The notes under the pieces are model-generated. The model was not told where the DNA came from and did no database searches. It saw only the letters and a program-made list of their open reading frames with translations. Source: Pomacea canaliculata (taxonomy: Eukaryota > Mollusca > Gastropoda > Architaenioglossa > Ampullariidae). Taken from it: a stretch of DNA of 64,000 nt. Where the stretch lies: contig NC_037599.1 of NCBI RefSeq assembly GCF_003073045.1, positions 22,696,555 to 22,760,554 on the forward strand, written 5' to 3'. Shown in pieces: positions 41,086 to 59,400 of the stretch (positions are counted from its first letter, which is position 1; each line of letters starts with the position of its first letter). The translations under genes and the position numbers were made by a program.

Positions 41086-41123
41086 GACCAATGTAGATGG
41101 AAATGCACTCAAGCTGCAAAAAG
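41086..41123 (-). pseudogene. Relic of alpha-tubulin exon 2 (ninth copy)
   Basis: In - sense the sequence reads TTTTGCAG then CTTGAGTGCATTTCCATC and ends at TACATTGGTC. This matches the intron 1 acceptor and first nine codons of alpha-tubulin exon 2 (RECISIHVG, here LECISIYIG) with about four changes. The homology stops abruptly on the downstream side. It lies in the 3' flank of gene 7 and shows that at least one more copy once stood here, or that a conversion or deletion left a scrap. Confidence 0.8.
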
Positions 41124-41198
41124 AAAAGATGCTAACAGAAAAGTCACTAGCGACAAACGATTACACAAAAAGAGATTTGTTTAGTGTTCTATAAACTG

Positions 41199-43333
<2,135 letters not shown>

Positions 43334-43419
43334 ATTGAGACAAGATGGCCTCACCGACTAGAACGATCTTAAAAGTCCTCGCTGCCTCTCGCACTCCTCT
43401 CTTCTGTGGCAGTTTAAAC

Positions 43420-43427
43420 TTTATATA
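43420..43427 (-). promoter_or_regulatory. TATA box of alpha-tubulin gene 7
   Basis: TATATAAA on -, about 90 bases upstream of the start codon. The start-site block shared by genes 1-6 was not found here. Confidence 0.7.
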
Positions 43428-43429
43428 AT

Positions 43430-46400
43430 GTCGTCGACTGTAAGCTACAGTGAGCACGGTCACGGACCTCATCCCCTGGCGAACAGCTGCATGACTGGGA
43501 AAAGCGTGCGAGTGAGCTGTAGTTCACAGTCACGGCACAAAGGTCAGAGGTCACTGGCACATGAGGCGAGTGGCCTAAAGCTGCAACTACTCTGTGAGTT
43601 ACAAACAAACCATGGCAGGATGTGTATACAAACATGGCTGATGGTTTAGGCGCCATTTTGCCGTTCATTGAACGCCGTGCCGACAGCAAATGTGCGAAAC
43701 GCATTCGAACGCTTTAGGTAACGCACTCCAGCACTTCTCTTACAGGAAGTAAGATACAGTTACACGGATACTTTCCTTCTCTCTTTCTTCATCTACTCTC
43801 CTCCACTGTTTATCACAAAGTCGATTTCTCTGACAAAAATTTACGGTTTTCACGTGACGGAAAAAAAAGTGTTTGCATGACTGTTTGAGCACAAGTAATA
43901 AAAGCAGAGAATTCCAATTCTCTGGCAGATAGAATAAGAAAACAAATCCTCCCACTCATAACTCTTTACAAAATCGTTCAATAACGAAAGAGATTAATAG
44001 GCTTGATTGTCGAACTTGGCAGACCCCTGAATCTGTTGCAGAACACGAAGGGAGTTGACGGCCGCCATCAATGGCCAGAATGATACATGAGTATGTCTAA
44101 TGATGTATTAGGCTTGCTGTCAGTTTTTGTTCAATAGACTACATAACAAAAACATGTGTGCACTCTCACACACGCACACAGTACTCCTACAACATCTATA
44201 TCAAAATCTTTGATCGCTTACCGAGGCTTCCCACCCAAAGTAAACACTTACTCCTAACAATATGAACTTGTATTACATATTACTTATCCATTAGTACAGA
44301 AATTCAATCCCTGTCAGTTTAGACTTCGAACACCATCTTTGTGCTTACCCTAATTTTTCTTACGTGATTTTAATGCCTTTGTTTTGTGATGGTGCAGTAT
44401 TTCAATTGTTTAACTTAGATCGAGGGCAACATGTAAAAATAGCACAACCTTTGCTTATTCTATTACCCTCGTAAATTAAGATTTGTCATTTCTTTCTCTC
44501 TCTCAATCACGCATACCTTCTCATTCTCTCTCTCTTCGACACATACACACACAGTTTCTTATTCTGTCTCCTTTTCACTCTTGTTCTCTCTCTAACACAC
44601 ACGCACACATAGTTTTTTCCTCCATTTTTCTCCCACATGCGCACTCGCTGCTAAGTAACAGAAGGTGTGAACCGGAGGTAACACACCTTACAAGATTGAA
44701 CATGACCAACATGATGGTCAGATTAAAGTTTTTCGTGACTGTCTCGATCGCTACCTGAACCTAGTGGTAGCGAACCTGGAGCCGTGTCGCGTGCCATGAC
44801 CTACTGAATCATTGAGGCGTGACGGCTTGCTGACCCTGTCTCAGTTCATAGCCGCAAGTGGATACTTCGAGAAATCAATGTACCCCCCCCCCCTCTCTCT
44901 GTGATCATGAGTAGTAATCAAGTTTTCATTTTAAAAAAGTTGTCAGAGAAGTTCATGTAAAATCCCCATACATAACCAGTCCGGCCGTAGAAAGGAATAT
45001 TTTGGAATTTGAACTTGATTTTCGATGTTATTTATTTATGTATTTATTTATTTATTCAGACATACTTTTTGCTTCTTAAATATTTTTTCCTGCCCTCAAA
45101 CATGGTTGACTGTGAAGACAGGAATCTTGCACAAAATAACACAACTATCTAGGCATCTGTTTCAGTGTGTTTCAGTGATCATTCGAGCAAAATAAAACTA
45201 ATTATTTTGTAGAAGTTGGTCCAGGCCAGCTAACTACAGCATTTATCGAGAGCTCGCCGCTCACTTGTCAAAGTGCGTGTAGCTAAATAAAGCTCAGGTA
45301 TGAAGCACTCCAGGTGTGCGTAGTTACGGTAGGTAAACACAAGCCAAACAAACCGTGGTCGCGAAGGCAAATCAATCACGCGTTGAACGGTCGGCGCGCC
45401 TGCGGAACTGGTGGGACCACGAACTTGTATTATATACACGTCCATGGTGGGACCGTTGATGACCCCCCCGTGTGGTTCAAGTGTAACTTCAGCTACTGGC
45501 GTGACGTGTATCGCTCCAACCCCAGCCTGTAGGTGTCCAGCTTTTCAAAAAGGGAATTGTAGGATATGATCACCCCCCCTAACCCCCTTGTCGTCTTCTT
45601 TCTGGAAGCACAAACGTTGCTACAGTGTCTGGTATTTGTGAGTGTGTGTCTCTAGGTTTTTTTGTGTTGTTTTTGCTGTTGTTTTGACAGTTGCAAGGCT
45701 GGTAAATATCCCGTTATTTACACGCGGTGTCATCAGACTTTGAAGAAGTGAATATTGATTATTGATAGGCTGTCCCCGGACACAGGTAAAAAGGCTAGGT
45801 GTGTTTGTCGATTCGATTTTGCCGTTCGAATCTTAGAGGTTCATTAGGATCGCTAAGGAAATTTTTTGTGTGTATCTAGAATCATCAGGAGGAGTTTTTA
45901 CACGAATCATTTGTGAGACCAGTGATTAATGTTCATGCTTGTGATGTGTGGCTAACACAACCGACCAGTGTTATAAATCTTCCTTCAAACTTTGCCGATC
46001 AATTTTACTTAATTATTTTTCCAGGTCAAAGACCAATCAAGGTAGTTTGTTATATTCGTTCTTGCAGAGAGACTGGTTACACTCATTGTTCTAGTCACAC
46101 ACCTTTGAGGGAGGGTGTGGAGTGGGGAGGGAGTGCAATCAAGTGCCTATAACTCGGTGCTCACCATATCAAGACCTGTAGGGTGGAATACCAGTTGGAG
46201 GGGATTCGTACCCGCTCTGTCTTGCGACATGTTGTCTCTTGCTTGGCGGGGTGGCGGAGAACACCTGCCACCCGTACTACCCCCACATCTGTCTAGTCCG
46301 CTGAACACAAACACTGCGACGTGAGTGCCTGGGGTGTAGTGGTGTATCACAAGCTCGTGAGCTTGAGTCAACAACTACCACCCACCCTTCCTTAGCAACG

Positions 46401-48770
46401 TCCCCACAACATGTTGTGTTGTGTCCGATAGACGGTCCTTCATCCACCCCTTAACTTCTCTTGGCTATTTTTCCTTCTCGACTGTTAGAATCTCGGGTCA
46501 GGGGTTGGGAGAGTAGCTTATATTGGTGCACATATTACTGATAATATTTTTAGCCCATTGCAGCTATATGCTCCTCGAGGAGTAACAAGCAATGATGGTT
46601 ACATTGTGTAGGAATCAGGCTTTCCAAATTCCCTCACTTCTAAGCCCTTTTTAACAGACAAGTGTCGACAGATGCAGCTCTGATAATAGGCGAGTAAGAT
46701 AATAATTTGTGAATAGTGTCCGCGGAACGACTTCATCTGCGCCCCTTTAAACTGTAAACAGCAGGTGTCAGGATACGAAGAATAATACTATCAAATAAAT
46801 CAGAAAGAAGTTAAACTTTCTGGGACAAAAAGGAGGAGGAGGAGCTACTGGTGTTTTACGCCAACCCAGCATCTAAGGGTATATCACAGCTTAGCAGCCA
46901 GCCCTGTAAACAGATGCCACATGCAGAAAATGAACAGCGTGCCTGAGACGAGATTTGAACCTCGGACAGCTGATCATCACTATATTGGTGCCAGGGCTAA
47001 CTGTTGCACCACCGAACCACCCAGGATAAAGAGGAGTGCATGCTGACACAAATTTTAACAAGAAGAGAAGGAAATTGAGGAAAGTTAGGTTTGGGGAAGT
47101 AATGATAGAAGAGAAGATCTGTCTCTCTTTAATTCTCTCTCTCGCTTCCACGGACGCACACTTGCTCTCACACACACGCATGTTACACGAGGATTACAAC
47201 TAGTATCTGTTATTACTTGTCACTACTGTTGTTGACCCTTCCGTTCATCGTGTGCTGTTTATGTCTTTTTTTTCCTCAAGCTCTGAGAGCATGCTCCTTC
47301 ATGAGCGTGATCACGTGCTTTATAAATCACACGATTGTTATGATTTTTATGATACAAGCTCGCGTACCACCATGACTATGTGAGTCTCGCGTGTGACTCA
47401 GGGCTCGATATATGACACAAGTAAACATGACTGACAGACGTACGTGGAGTGGCACGAGACTGCCACAGACCTACCTGGACAGAGAATATGAGTGACGATC
47501 AGGGGGGTGGGGAGTGGAGGTTGTGGTAGAGAGAATCCAAAAATAACAAGTTTCCTCGGGGTGACTGCCTGTATGAACTGACCTCCTACATGACCTGACC
47601 TCTTACATACCCGTACATTTTCAAAGGTCCTGAAAGAGTAAAATAAGACGTCTGCACGAAAACTTGCTTTCAGGAAAAAAAAAAAATCGCATTTTTTTAG
47701 CGCATCAAAACAAGTTTTTTCAGCGCCTTTGGCTCAAAGAAAAGGAGATTAAGCAGAGAGAGCCCCACTCTGTTACAAACCAAGATGTTGCAAGCTTTGG
47801 GTTGCTGAAGAAGGCGTGTGTATACACGTCGAAAGTTACATTTGAGTACTGCTTTTTTTCTCCTGGAATGTAAAGGTTTTGTTTGCCTTCTACTACAGCG
47901 CAAGACGCCGTAATGGACAAAGGGAGGCTATCGATTTTCTACACGCAGAGAAAAAGTTATTGGTAGCGTCCCTTTACATGGCTTCGCTCAGTCGACCACT
48001 CGAAGCTCTTAGCCGTATGTTTTGCATTAAAATTAAAAATTAATATGGTATCTATATCTATCAATTTATCTGTCTTGCATTTCCGTATGTCTTTCCTGTC
48101 TTCATGTAATTCCCTGACATTTGTTTAATCCTTGAACCACATATTTGTCGTGACGGTTAAACAGACGTGGGAGATGTTAATGGAAACGTTAATTATTTTA
48201 ATTGAGAAATTTAACTGGGATTATAATGGAAATAATAACAAGTCAGTGGATAGGATTACACAAGACGGGTAGGTTCTGTAAGGCGAATCACCATAAAGAT
48301 AATGTTTAGATGTTTTGCCTAAAAAAGTCCATACAAACTATTATCACCACCATCGTGATCTTTCAGTTATGATCACAATAGCCCTGTTATTAACTTCATG
48401 AATTAATGTTTATTAGCGTAACAGTGTAACAGACGATCTGCTTGTTTGGACATCTCAAAACGAATATCACATAGTTGCGCAAGCTCCCAGGAACCTCAAC
48501 GGCTGACCTTCGTCGCGGACCGCATCAACGACAAATGATGTGCTGACGTCGCTGTTGCTGACAAACAACAAGCAAACCGATGTCATCACTAAGGCTTGTG
48601 TTTGTACAGCGAGTGCCTGACAATGGGCGAACTCGTACTGGCATTGGTGGCGACAAACTAGTCTTGATCGACACGTCGATCTGAACATCGCGCTTGGCAG
48701 GGTGGAGAAGGTGGGTCTTCTGAATCCAAACTGTTTTCTTCCTTTTTGCAACCCTTGGCAACCTCGTGTC
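43430..48770. other. Spacer between genes 7 and 8
   Basis: About 5.3 kb without a recognisable gene between the divergent genes 7 (-) and 8 (+). It contains CT- and CA-rich tracts at about 44490-44640, a short ATTT repeat at about 45030-45055 and a tRNA-derived SINE. The final few hundred bases are upstream DNA of gene 8. Confidence 0.55.
46830..47025 (-). repeat. tRNA-derived SINE, about 196 bp
   Basis: On - the head reads TGGTTCGGTGGTGCAACAGTTAG (split here: TGGTTCGG, TGGTGCAACAGTTAGC), an A-box-like stretch. About 45 bases later comes GGTTCAAATC, a canonical B box. The body continues through CCTGTTTACAGG-type sequence reversed (CTGTTTACAGGGCTGGC) and GGCGTAAAACACC to a (TCC)n tail. Internal RNA polymerase III promoter plus simple tail is the standard SINE plan. 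The 3' half recurs at 2885-2980. Confidence 0.8.
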
Positions 48771-48773
48771 TGG

Positions 48774-48779
48774 TATAAA
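48774..48779 (+). promoter_or_regulatory. TATA box of alpha-tubulin gene 8
   Basis: TATAAA about 140 bases before the start codon. GGCAAC at 48757-48762, a half X-box, lies just upstream. The start-site block of genes 1-6 is not seen. Confidence 0.7.
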
Positions 48780-48914
48780 GAAGGGATACCCGGAGAAATA
48801 AATCAGCAGAGGTAGTGTTTGGACCAAACTACAGCACACTTCTAAATTCTGCTGATCTACAGCTACATTCTGTTTTTTTTTCTCATTGAGTAGAAAGCAA
48901 TTCATTGCTGCAAC

Positions 48915-51347
<2,433 letters not shown>

Positions 51348-51780
51348 CTTTATAGGTATATCACTTTATTTTCTAGAAAATAGCGACTTTTCTTAGCATT
51401 AATTGTTCCTGTGTTGAAAAGCAAGAAAGTAAATTAATCTACATCTAGGTTTCAACCACTTCGTTTACTTTAGTGGTTTTCAGTATATCGGTGTTTGCTT
51501 TTTCTCTGTCCTGACTTTGTTGTCAATTTAGAGAAAGTTATATTCTAGGCGAATGAGAGCACTAAATATTGACTGACAAACTAAAGAGCAGACTACTCTT
51601 TAAGACTGAAATTTATGTGCACCACTTATACATCCATTATGCTTTTTATATTCTTTTCGGCGTCAAATGCGTTTCCGTTAGTTGCATGGATTTGTGTCTG
51701 TTAGTTTGCGTTGTGTAGGCTGGTGAAAAACTCAAAAAAGGAATATCAGAGCATACCTCTTAGAATGTTTATTTATTTTT

Positions 51781-51786
51781 AATAAA
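51781..51786 (+). terminator. Poly(A) signal of gene 8
   Basis: AATAAA about 430 bases past the stop; another at 51835-51840. Confidence 0.5.
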
Positions 51787-51849
51787 CTGTTTCATTGACT
51801 TTATTTTTTGTATTTGGCACCATAAGTACTTTAAAATAAAAATAGATAA

Positions 51850-54800
51850 ATATATAGAAGTATCTCGTCATGCTTTTTTTCTTGCATATTTTCTTGTGAC
51901 GTGCATAATCGCTTAAAACTATGCCAAATATATTAAAAGTAAGCAATTATGTGAAGAACAATGTTTGCATATTCATTTACTTTATTTAAATAAGCGGTAT
52001 GTGTGTGTGACTGGGACAGAGTGGTATAGCTCTACTACGGCGTTTGACTTGTACAAAGAACGGGAGACAACTCTGAGCTTGTATTGAGAGCAAAGAGAAA
52101 GAGGAGTTGCTTCCCTTTGTACACCAATGCGGCATCAGTGATTTCATTGATCCTAGTCAAGTGTCCATTAAGACGGGTCAGACTGAGAATACCAACTTTG
52201 TGGACTTCTCATAGACTAAGAGAACTAATTTGTGGGTTTCTCATACTTTGTATGTATACACGGTCGCCTTAAAGGGCCTACAGTACACACGTGTTTTGTG
52301 GCTACCTGTTGTCTCTATAAACAAATGCTATGTGTTTCGGTGTTCGATTAAAGCTTTTTGATCGATTTTCACTCTTTTGCATGCATGCACACAAGCACAC
52401 GCGCACACACAAGCACAGATAGCAATGTACTGTTCAGGTGCTGCCCTCAAAATGACATATGAAGACAAACCACCTAATTACTAAAAAAAAAGAAAAAGAA
52501 AAAAAAAGAAAGGTAACAAAACCGCAAAAAGATGCATTAAAAGGATGCCAAAATACTGCAAACCTTATTAGTTTTACTAGTGAAAAAATTTGATTTAATG
52601 GACGCATAAAAATAATTACTGCAGGAACATCGGGCTATTTTAGCCCAGATCCTTGCATATTCCTCCACCCTCACCCTGTACCCACCTCAAGTTCCACTTA
52701 GAAGTTTAAAAACCTAACCCAATCAGGACCTGTTCTCGCCTCCAGCTTATTTGGGTGGATGATGTTTAACACCCTCATTAGTCTGTAATGATCCCCGTAT
52801 ACAGTGTGCAGAGACTTCAGACCCCGACTCCAGAGAGACCTTGCAAATATTCACACTGCATGCAGAGTGAAAGTGCGTTCTGTCGGTGTGTCCGCACGTG
52901 TGGCCTGGGGCCTTAACGTCTGCTGCAAGCTGCCGCATACACCCCACAGTACTGTCGTGGCATACATGACACAGGACTGTGGACTTGGCAGGATCGCTAA
53001 CAGTCAGCTCTGGTCTTTCTCCGAATGTGGAAGAAGTTCACAGAACCTTGCCTTACTGGTGTCATATCATAAGAAAGAAAGACAGACACAAACACTCTCA
53101 GCTAAGCAACTAATGTTTTAGGATCAGTTTGGTTGATTGCTCTGTTTTAGCATCTTAACGGTTGGCCCCTTAGGGACCTGCTGTCTTTCGCACTGAGCAG
53201 CACGACGCCTGGGGCAAGCTGCAGGATGTAAAAACTTTCTCATATTAGTCAGCATCACTAGGTATTTGACACTGGTGGTCCATGATCTGGCTCCTAGCGA
53301 GCTCACCTAACCGACTGTAGTCGTGAGTTTAAAATTAATGAAAGAAAAACTAGTTGAGATTGGTTCAGCACTAGCAGTTAAAAACTCGGAAGAGCTTCGA
53401 TTTTAGTTACTCGAAGATCTGTAAAGTTGCCTCAAAATAAAACCACGAAATAGAATCCTTTGCTTCATCCCCACGCAGGTTTCTGGGACGTTCTTGCTGC
53501 ATCTCTTGAAACTTTTCTTGATCACCACCAGGATCGAAGCTTGCTATCCGCGGCATTGCATATTAACCCCTTCTGCCTGTTCTCGATGGTTTTTATGGTT
53601 GACTACACACCTGGAAGGAAACAGAACATTAAAAATATTACAAGCACGTAAATACAGACTTGAATTTCGCTCCTGTTCTTCAACTCTGAAGAAATTTCCT
53701 TTATTCTTAAAGTAGCGCTGACAAATATAGTACCATAAGAAATAATTATTACTTCTGCCTTACAATGAACATTCAATGTTTAAATATTTGAGAAAAGGTT
53801 GGTGCATAGCTTTTCTATCCTTTACTGATTGTTGTGACTTTTCGTGACATGTTACTTGTACAGTTCTTGCTTTTAACTTTCTCTTTCTCCGTGTTTTAGG
53901 GACATTTGTCTTGGAATCTCTGGGTAATAGTTACAAAGGAGTACAATCTTACAATCTTACAATCTTTCAAGCTAAGTGCCGAACGTCTTTCTTTCTTCTC
54001 CCCGACCTTTGTCCATCTTTCTTGATCGCCTTCTGTAAGCACGCTGGGGTGTAGCAGTGCTATAACAACACAACAACACATCTGTTTACATCAAAGACAA
54101 AATGTGCCGAGTGGCAGAGTGACAGCAGGAATTTGTTAAGCTCTGCAAGCCCTCGCCTCCAGCAAGAGTTGATTCTGTTCCAGCAGAATGAAAGAGTTTA
54201 TTCTCGACGTTTAATTTAATATTTTTTCCCGTTTTCTTGAGACGACAAATCCTGCTCAGTCTGTAAAACCATGCTCTTCTCATTATTTGTTTTTGTAGTT
54301 TGTAATGTTTGTTTTTGTTTTCCTTCATTTTCTTCCGTTTCTAAGAATTCATCGGATGTGTGGTGAGTTTGAGTTGACTTGATTCTCTTTTGATTGTCGG
54401 AAGCTGTTTGTGAACTGCATTCAACACAGGAGAACCCTTCTAACTTTCTCAGGTTGAAATCTTTGTTCTTGTCTAGAATAATATACTGTTACAAAATCAC
54501 CGAGGACTGCAAGCTTGGAGTTTCTGGACCCTTGAAACATTAATTATTAATTATGAAAACCATTACAAAACCTGTAGAAGCGATTGAAATAAAATCTTCA
54601 TTAAAAATTAGTGTCTAAAAATATCTACATTTCTTTCCATTCAGACAAGCTAGCAGTGACCAAATTTTTCTTAAATATGTTTTATTTGTAAGCTAAATGC
54701 ATTTGACATATTTCATTTAATATGTAGCTTTCCTTTTTTTAACATTTCGTCCCTCTAAGTTTCCTTTTCTGCTATCACCCTGGGTAACTGGGACGCTGTG

Positions 54801-56340
54801 TATAGAGGCTTGTTTGAAAGGAAAGATGGCAAGTAACCACTAAAATGGAAAGAAGGAAAAAAATTAATAAAAAAGTCTTACAGAAAATCCAGGCGATCCC
54901 TAAAAATGGAGTTTGCCCTAGTAGTTAGGATAAGGACTCAATGGAGGACTGGAACCTTTGTAGTTCACTATCGAGATCCGTGTCTGTTGTCTCACACGAC
55001 AGGTTAGCACCAAGGGCAAATAACTCTCGTAAGCCGATTCACAAGTCTGATCTTTTCCCGGAAACGAATGCTCAGCGGCTTTTATTAACGGCATCATAAA
55101 GATCAAAGCCGTCAGCTTAAACAGAATGAAGCTGTAAAACTCTTCTTGTTTTTTTTAAAAAAATCTTTTCGCACATCATCAGGAATTTGTAGCGCATCAA
55201 TGCAATTTTTCTGCCCTCAAGCGGTTTTGAAGGACTGGCGATTAAAGGTCTAGTGGAGGATTCGTCTCCCACGCAAGGCTTGCAGCAAACCGTTAAACAC
55301 GTTTAATTCAGGTCCTGTTACTGTACCCAGTCAAAATACAATAATGATTTGTGATGGAGCTTCCAAGCGAACAATGACTGGACCAAGTACTCGCCATTGC
55401 CATGTGGACCCAAACAAGCTTATAATCGCATACATTTACTAATACATATCACACGAAACAATAATTCATAGAGGTAAACTCATAAAAGTTCTCCCTAAAA
55501 AAATCCCAAACAAAACAGATTGAAATACTCAAAATCTCAAAGAATCACGGACTCAAAAGATTTTTAAGTGAATAGAAAATTAGAACGTCTGGTCAGGACT
55601 TTAGACATCCTCAAAGAAGACTGTCACAGGTTGGAGTTCTCTAAAATAAATAACAATGGCAAAAATGGTTGAATTAATTCATGACTGGCCTCACCCTGAT
55701 CTTCACAGATACCCGTGGAGCATCTTCATGACGCCTTTACTTCAAAGAAATAAAAGCCGACACGAGAAACTCGTATCCACGCTCACCTACTCAAATCACT
55801 CGCCATCTACCCACCCTTTCCTCTTTTCCGTTCCCTTCCCACCCGAGTGTTTTATATAAAAAAAAGTTTTCTACAGTTTGTTTACTTCACTGATTAAAGT
55901 ATTTTTTTCCGAGAAAAAATTCGCAAACATGATGTCCAATGCGATTAAAGTGAACGATTGTTTTGCAACCTGAAATTTGATCGGACATAATTCAGAAAGG
56001 CAGCACCACAAGCACTCTTTGAGATGAGGTAGATCGAACCCTAAGTGATAATACCATAAAAGGACTTGATGGTCTGCGTTCGACATAAACTCACTCTGTT
56101 ACCCAAGAATCTGTTCATCATCGATTACTTCGCTTCACTTGGTTTGTATAACGCAGATGTTAAGGGAGATAAGAGATCCTGTCGTCTGTAAAATTGAACC
56201 ACGAGGGTGATAACTGGTCAACTGGAGTCGCTACCACAGCGTCAGTGAGAGAACAAAATAAAACATAACACGAACATCTTGTCCTGATGCTTCGCGATTG
56301 CCTGTACTTCTGAGTCCGAAATAGAATATTTCTCAGTCTG
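51850..56340. other. Non-coding spacer, nothing recognised
   Basis: No protein gene, RNA gene or element recognised. Open frames are short and lack splice context or known motifs. Confidence 0.5.
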
Positions 56341-56370
56341 TCTGTCTGTCTTTCTTTCTTTCAGGCAAAA

Positions 56371-56372
56371 TT

Positions 56373-56432
<60 letters not shown>
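56371..56432. repeat. (TTTC)n microsatellite
   Basis: About 15 TTTC units, with shorter related tracts on either side (56337-56362 and 56435-56446). Confidence 0.95.
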
Positions 56433-56449
56433 AATTTCTTTCTTTTGTC

Positions 56450-59400
56450 TTAGAAACTTGAGTGCGGAGGAACTCTCACATGTGTGTGTGTGTTCGTGCA
56501 CGTGCAGATGTAACTTTGTTGCCTCCGCAAAGCAGCCATCACCTACCCCTCCCTCTGATCAGCCGATAAGATCCAACATTTACAGGTGTGGCATTCACCA
56601 ACAAACGCTGTAACATCCCGTTAGCCAGGTGTCCTTTGTTGGGCCTTACCCGAGGGGTTAAATAAACACCGAAGTATTAACGAGTTTTAATTGTGTTGTT
56701 GTTTGACAGGGAGTAATGGGATGTTTGTCTGTAGTTGACATTGGTGAAGTAACATCAGAGCATTAACTGCTTTATTTAATGAGCGCGCATTTGTGCTCGT
56801 GCATGTGTGTGTGAGTAAGAAGTGAGAGTGAATGTGTTAGAGGAATTTCAGATCGCGATTGCCTGAAAACTAATTTCTCCCTCAGTATGGCGGCTCTTGA
56901 ATGACACAACTGCAAGAGTTCTCGCTCCTCACAGAGGCATGCGCCGTGCTGACGCAGGTTTATAATCTTGGTACATCGAGTTTCTGCACCCCCCTCCATC
57001 CCCAGCTCATCTTGTTTATCCCCCCTTTATGCCCGGCGAACCACTCACGTTGTGTGTCAGGCTCTGACGTAGAAGACTGCGTCACGACGGCGAAGAATGC
57101 TGGGAAGGAATCACGCGATGAAAGATCGCCGATGTAGGATGGGCGAGATTACATATCTTCGCTAAATAATTTAGAGCGTTGTCGCTCAGGTGTTCTCGCA
57201 CCTGCTCGAGCCAAGAGATGAGATGTCGGAGAGGATGAGGGTCATGATGTTGACTACGCCAGAGGAAGAGCGGCAAAAAAAAAAAAAAAAAAAAAAAAAA
57301 ATCAGAAGTAATTGGATTTTAGAGAACATTGGTAAATGAAGTCACCGAGGCATGTGCTAACGAAGTTGTTGTTGTTGTTATTATCGGAATATCAAGTGAT
57401 TTAGGACCAAAAAGTCATCAAGGGGAACCTTTACGTTTTGACTTAATGAAAACTCGGTTGCATTGTAATTAGGTCAGACAATATGGGTCAAAGTACACGG
57501 TACATTACAGATATGTGTTTTGCTGAGGTACTTCCGGTCAGAAAGAACTCGGGGCTCGGCGTGTGACGTGTCCATTAGGCGCTAACTGCTCGTAAAACAG
57601 TTTGATGCACGTGCCTCCACCCCACACCCCCTTCTTGCAGGGTGCCGACAGGTTTCACCTAAAGACCGTGGCCTTCCCCAGACTGTCTGACCTGCGAGCA
57701 CTCATCCACCTGTTCCAGTCCTGGAGCTTTACAAACAACAAGGCATAAACCAGACAGAGCTGCCCTCCCACTGACGTCACATCCTGGTGGCGTGCTCACT
57801 AGAAAATGCTCATCGTGAGTAACGGTTCAGTTATGAGAAAGAGGGAGGGAGCGAGAGGGAGGAGGGGGAGAGAACGTGGTGCGGGGCATGAGAGACGAGT
57901 AATGGCACGTGACGTCTCGAGCTAAGAAAAAATAATTTTTTTTAATTTGTGTAATTTTTGATAGAGGGAAACTGATGAGGATTAATGAAACTCAGAAAAA
58001 AAGAGTTCTCATTCTGCTCAAAGACGAAGAAGCGGGAAAGGATTTAGCTTTGTAGTCGCACCTGGTAAAATATATTTTATCTCACCTCGATTCCTGTCAG
58101 CCTGCGTCTCGTCTCATCCCAGGATAAAGGTCTGCGCGAGGCCTGCTGGAATGAAGCACAGGTTAGGTGCCCAAAGCTGGAATGAGAAAAACACACACAC
58201 ACCCGTAAGGTTAAACACTTTTCCCCACCCCAAGACTTTGTTCTGTTAAGATGTTTTTGCTGGAACACGAAAAAAGTGCTAACCACAGCTAGAAAGAGCT
58301 TATGGCTTCCTGTCAAGACATAAATACCACTAGGGTACTGTTTGCAGTTTTCATATTTGATATTACTTATTGGTAATTGGTTATTTTTTGTGCTGGTCTT
58401 TGTTGAAGTTCTACTCACTGGAAAGGAAGGACCCCACTATCCGTTTTGAGGTCATGTGGAAGACTATAATTTTGGTTAATTTCTGGAGTTCTCACAGTAA
58501 ATCAAGCATTCATTTGAATCATAGTGACCCTTAGCTGAATGCTGTGTGGAAGGATGTGGCGGCGGAAAAAAGTGGTTTGGCGACTAGCTCTGGAACTCGA
58601 TGGGATGTCTGGAAGCCAGTGTAAACACAAACGGAGAAAGGCAGACCGAGACAAACTCTTCCTTGCATGTTCACCCTCCACACCCACCGCCCTTTACATC
58701 TTTCGTCGGAAATATGAAACTAAGTATGAAAAGATTGCGACCAGGACAGACGTGTGATTGGCTGTTCCAACAGCGGGACGTGCAGACAGGTGCACTTGAG
58801 CTCACCCAACAGTTCTTCAGAGACTTGCAGTAAGAGAACCTTCTTCCAGACAAAACCTTGTAATAACACAGGATGGGGACACATGAAGTGTCTTCAATCG
58901 GTGATTAGTCCTAAAATCTCAATGTATTTTTACTTTTATTGTTATCTTTGTCGAAATCTGGGAAATGTACGAAAAGAAAAAGTTTAGGTGAGAACACGAA
59001 GAAATTGGTGATGTACATCTGTGATAGCTAAAGCTTAGTGTCACAGCTGGCAATATAGCTATGTGGTCGTTTTTGTTATCTTTAATTATTTTAAATTTTG
59101 CTCTTTTTTGGTTTGCTTGTTTGTTAATTATTTTGTTTTACCCGTATTTGTGAAGTTATCTGCTTGTAAAACTTGAACACACCAAGATATATACATATAT
59201 ATGTTTGTATATCTGGTTGGGCTTGTCGTCTAAAGAAAAAAATTCTGTCTTGGACTTCCTCGGATCGTCAATAAAGTTTGATTTAATTTGAGATAGGGTC
59301 TGGAAAGCGTTGTATTGTACTAAAACGTTTAAATTTTGTTTGCCAAAAAGAAGTACAACAACACAACAACAACAATTTTATGAAGTTAGGACTGCACACA

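Noticed and set aside
46945-47025. True tRNA gene
   Set aside because: A- and B-box-like parts exist, but no acceptor-stem pairing was found and a SINE body and tail follow.
48467-48751. Protein gene just upstream of gene 8
   Set aside because: 94-codon chance frame with no motif, overlapping the gene 8 promoter region and opposite in strand.
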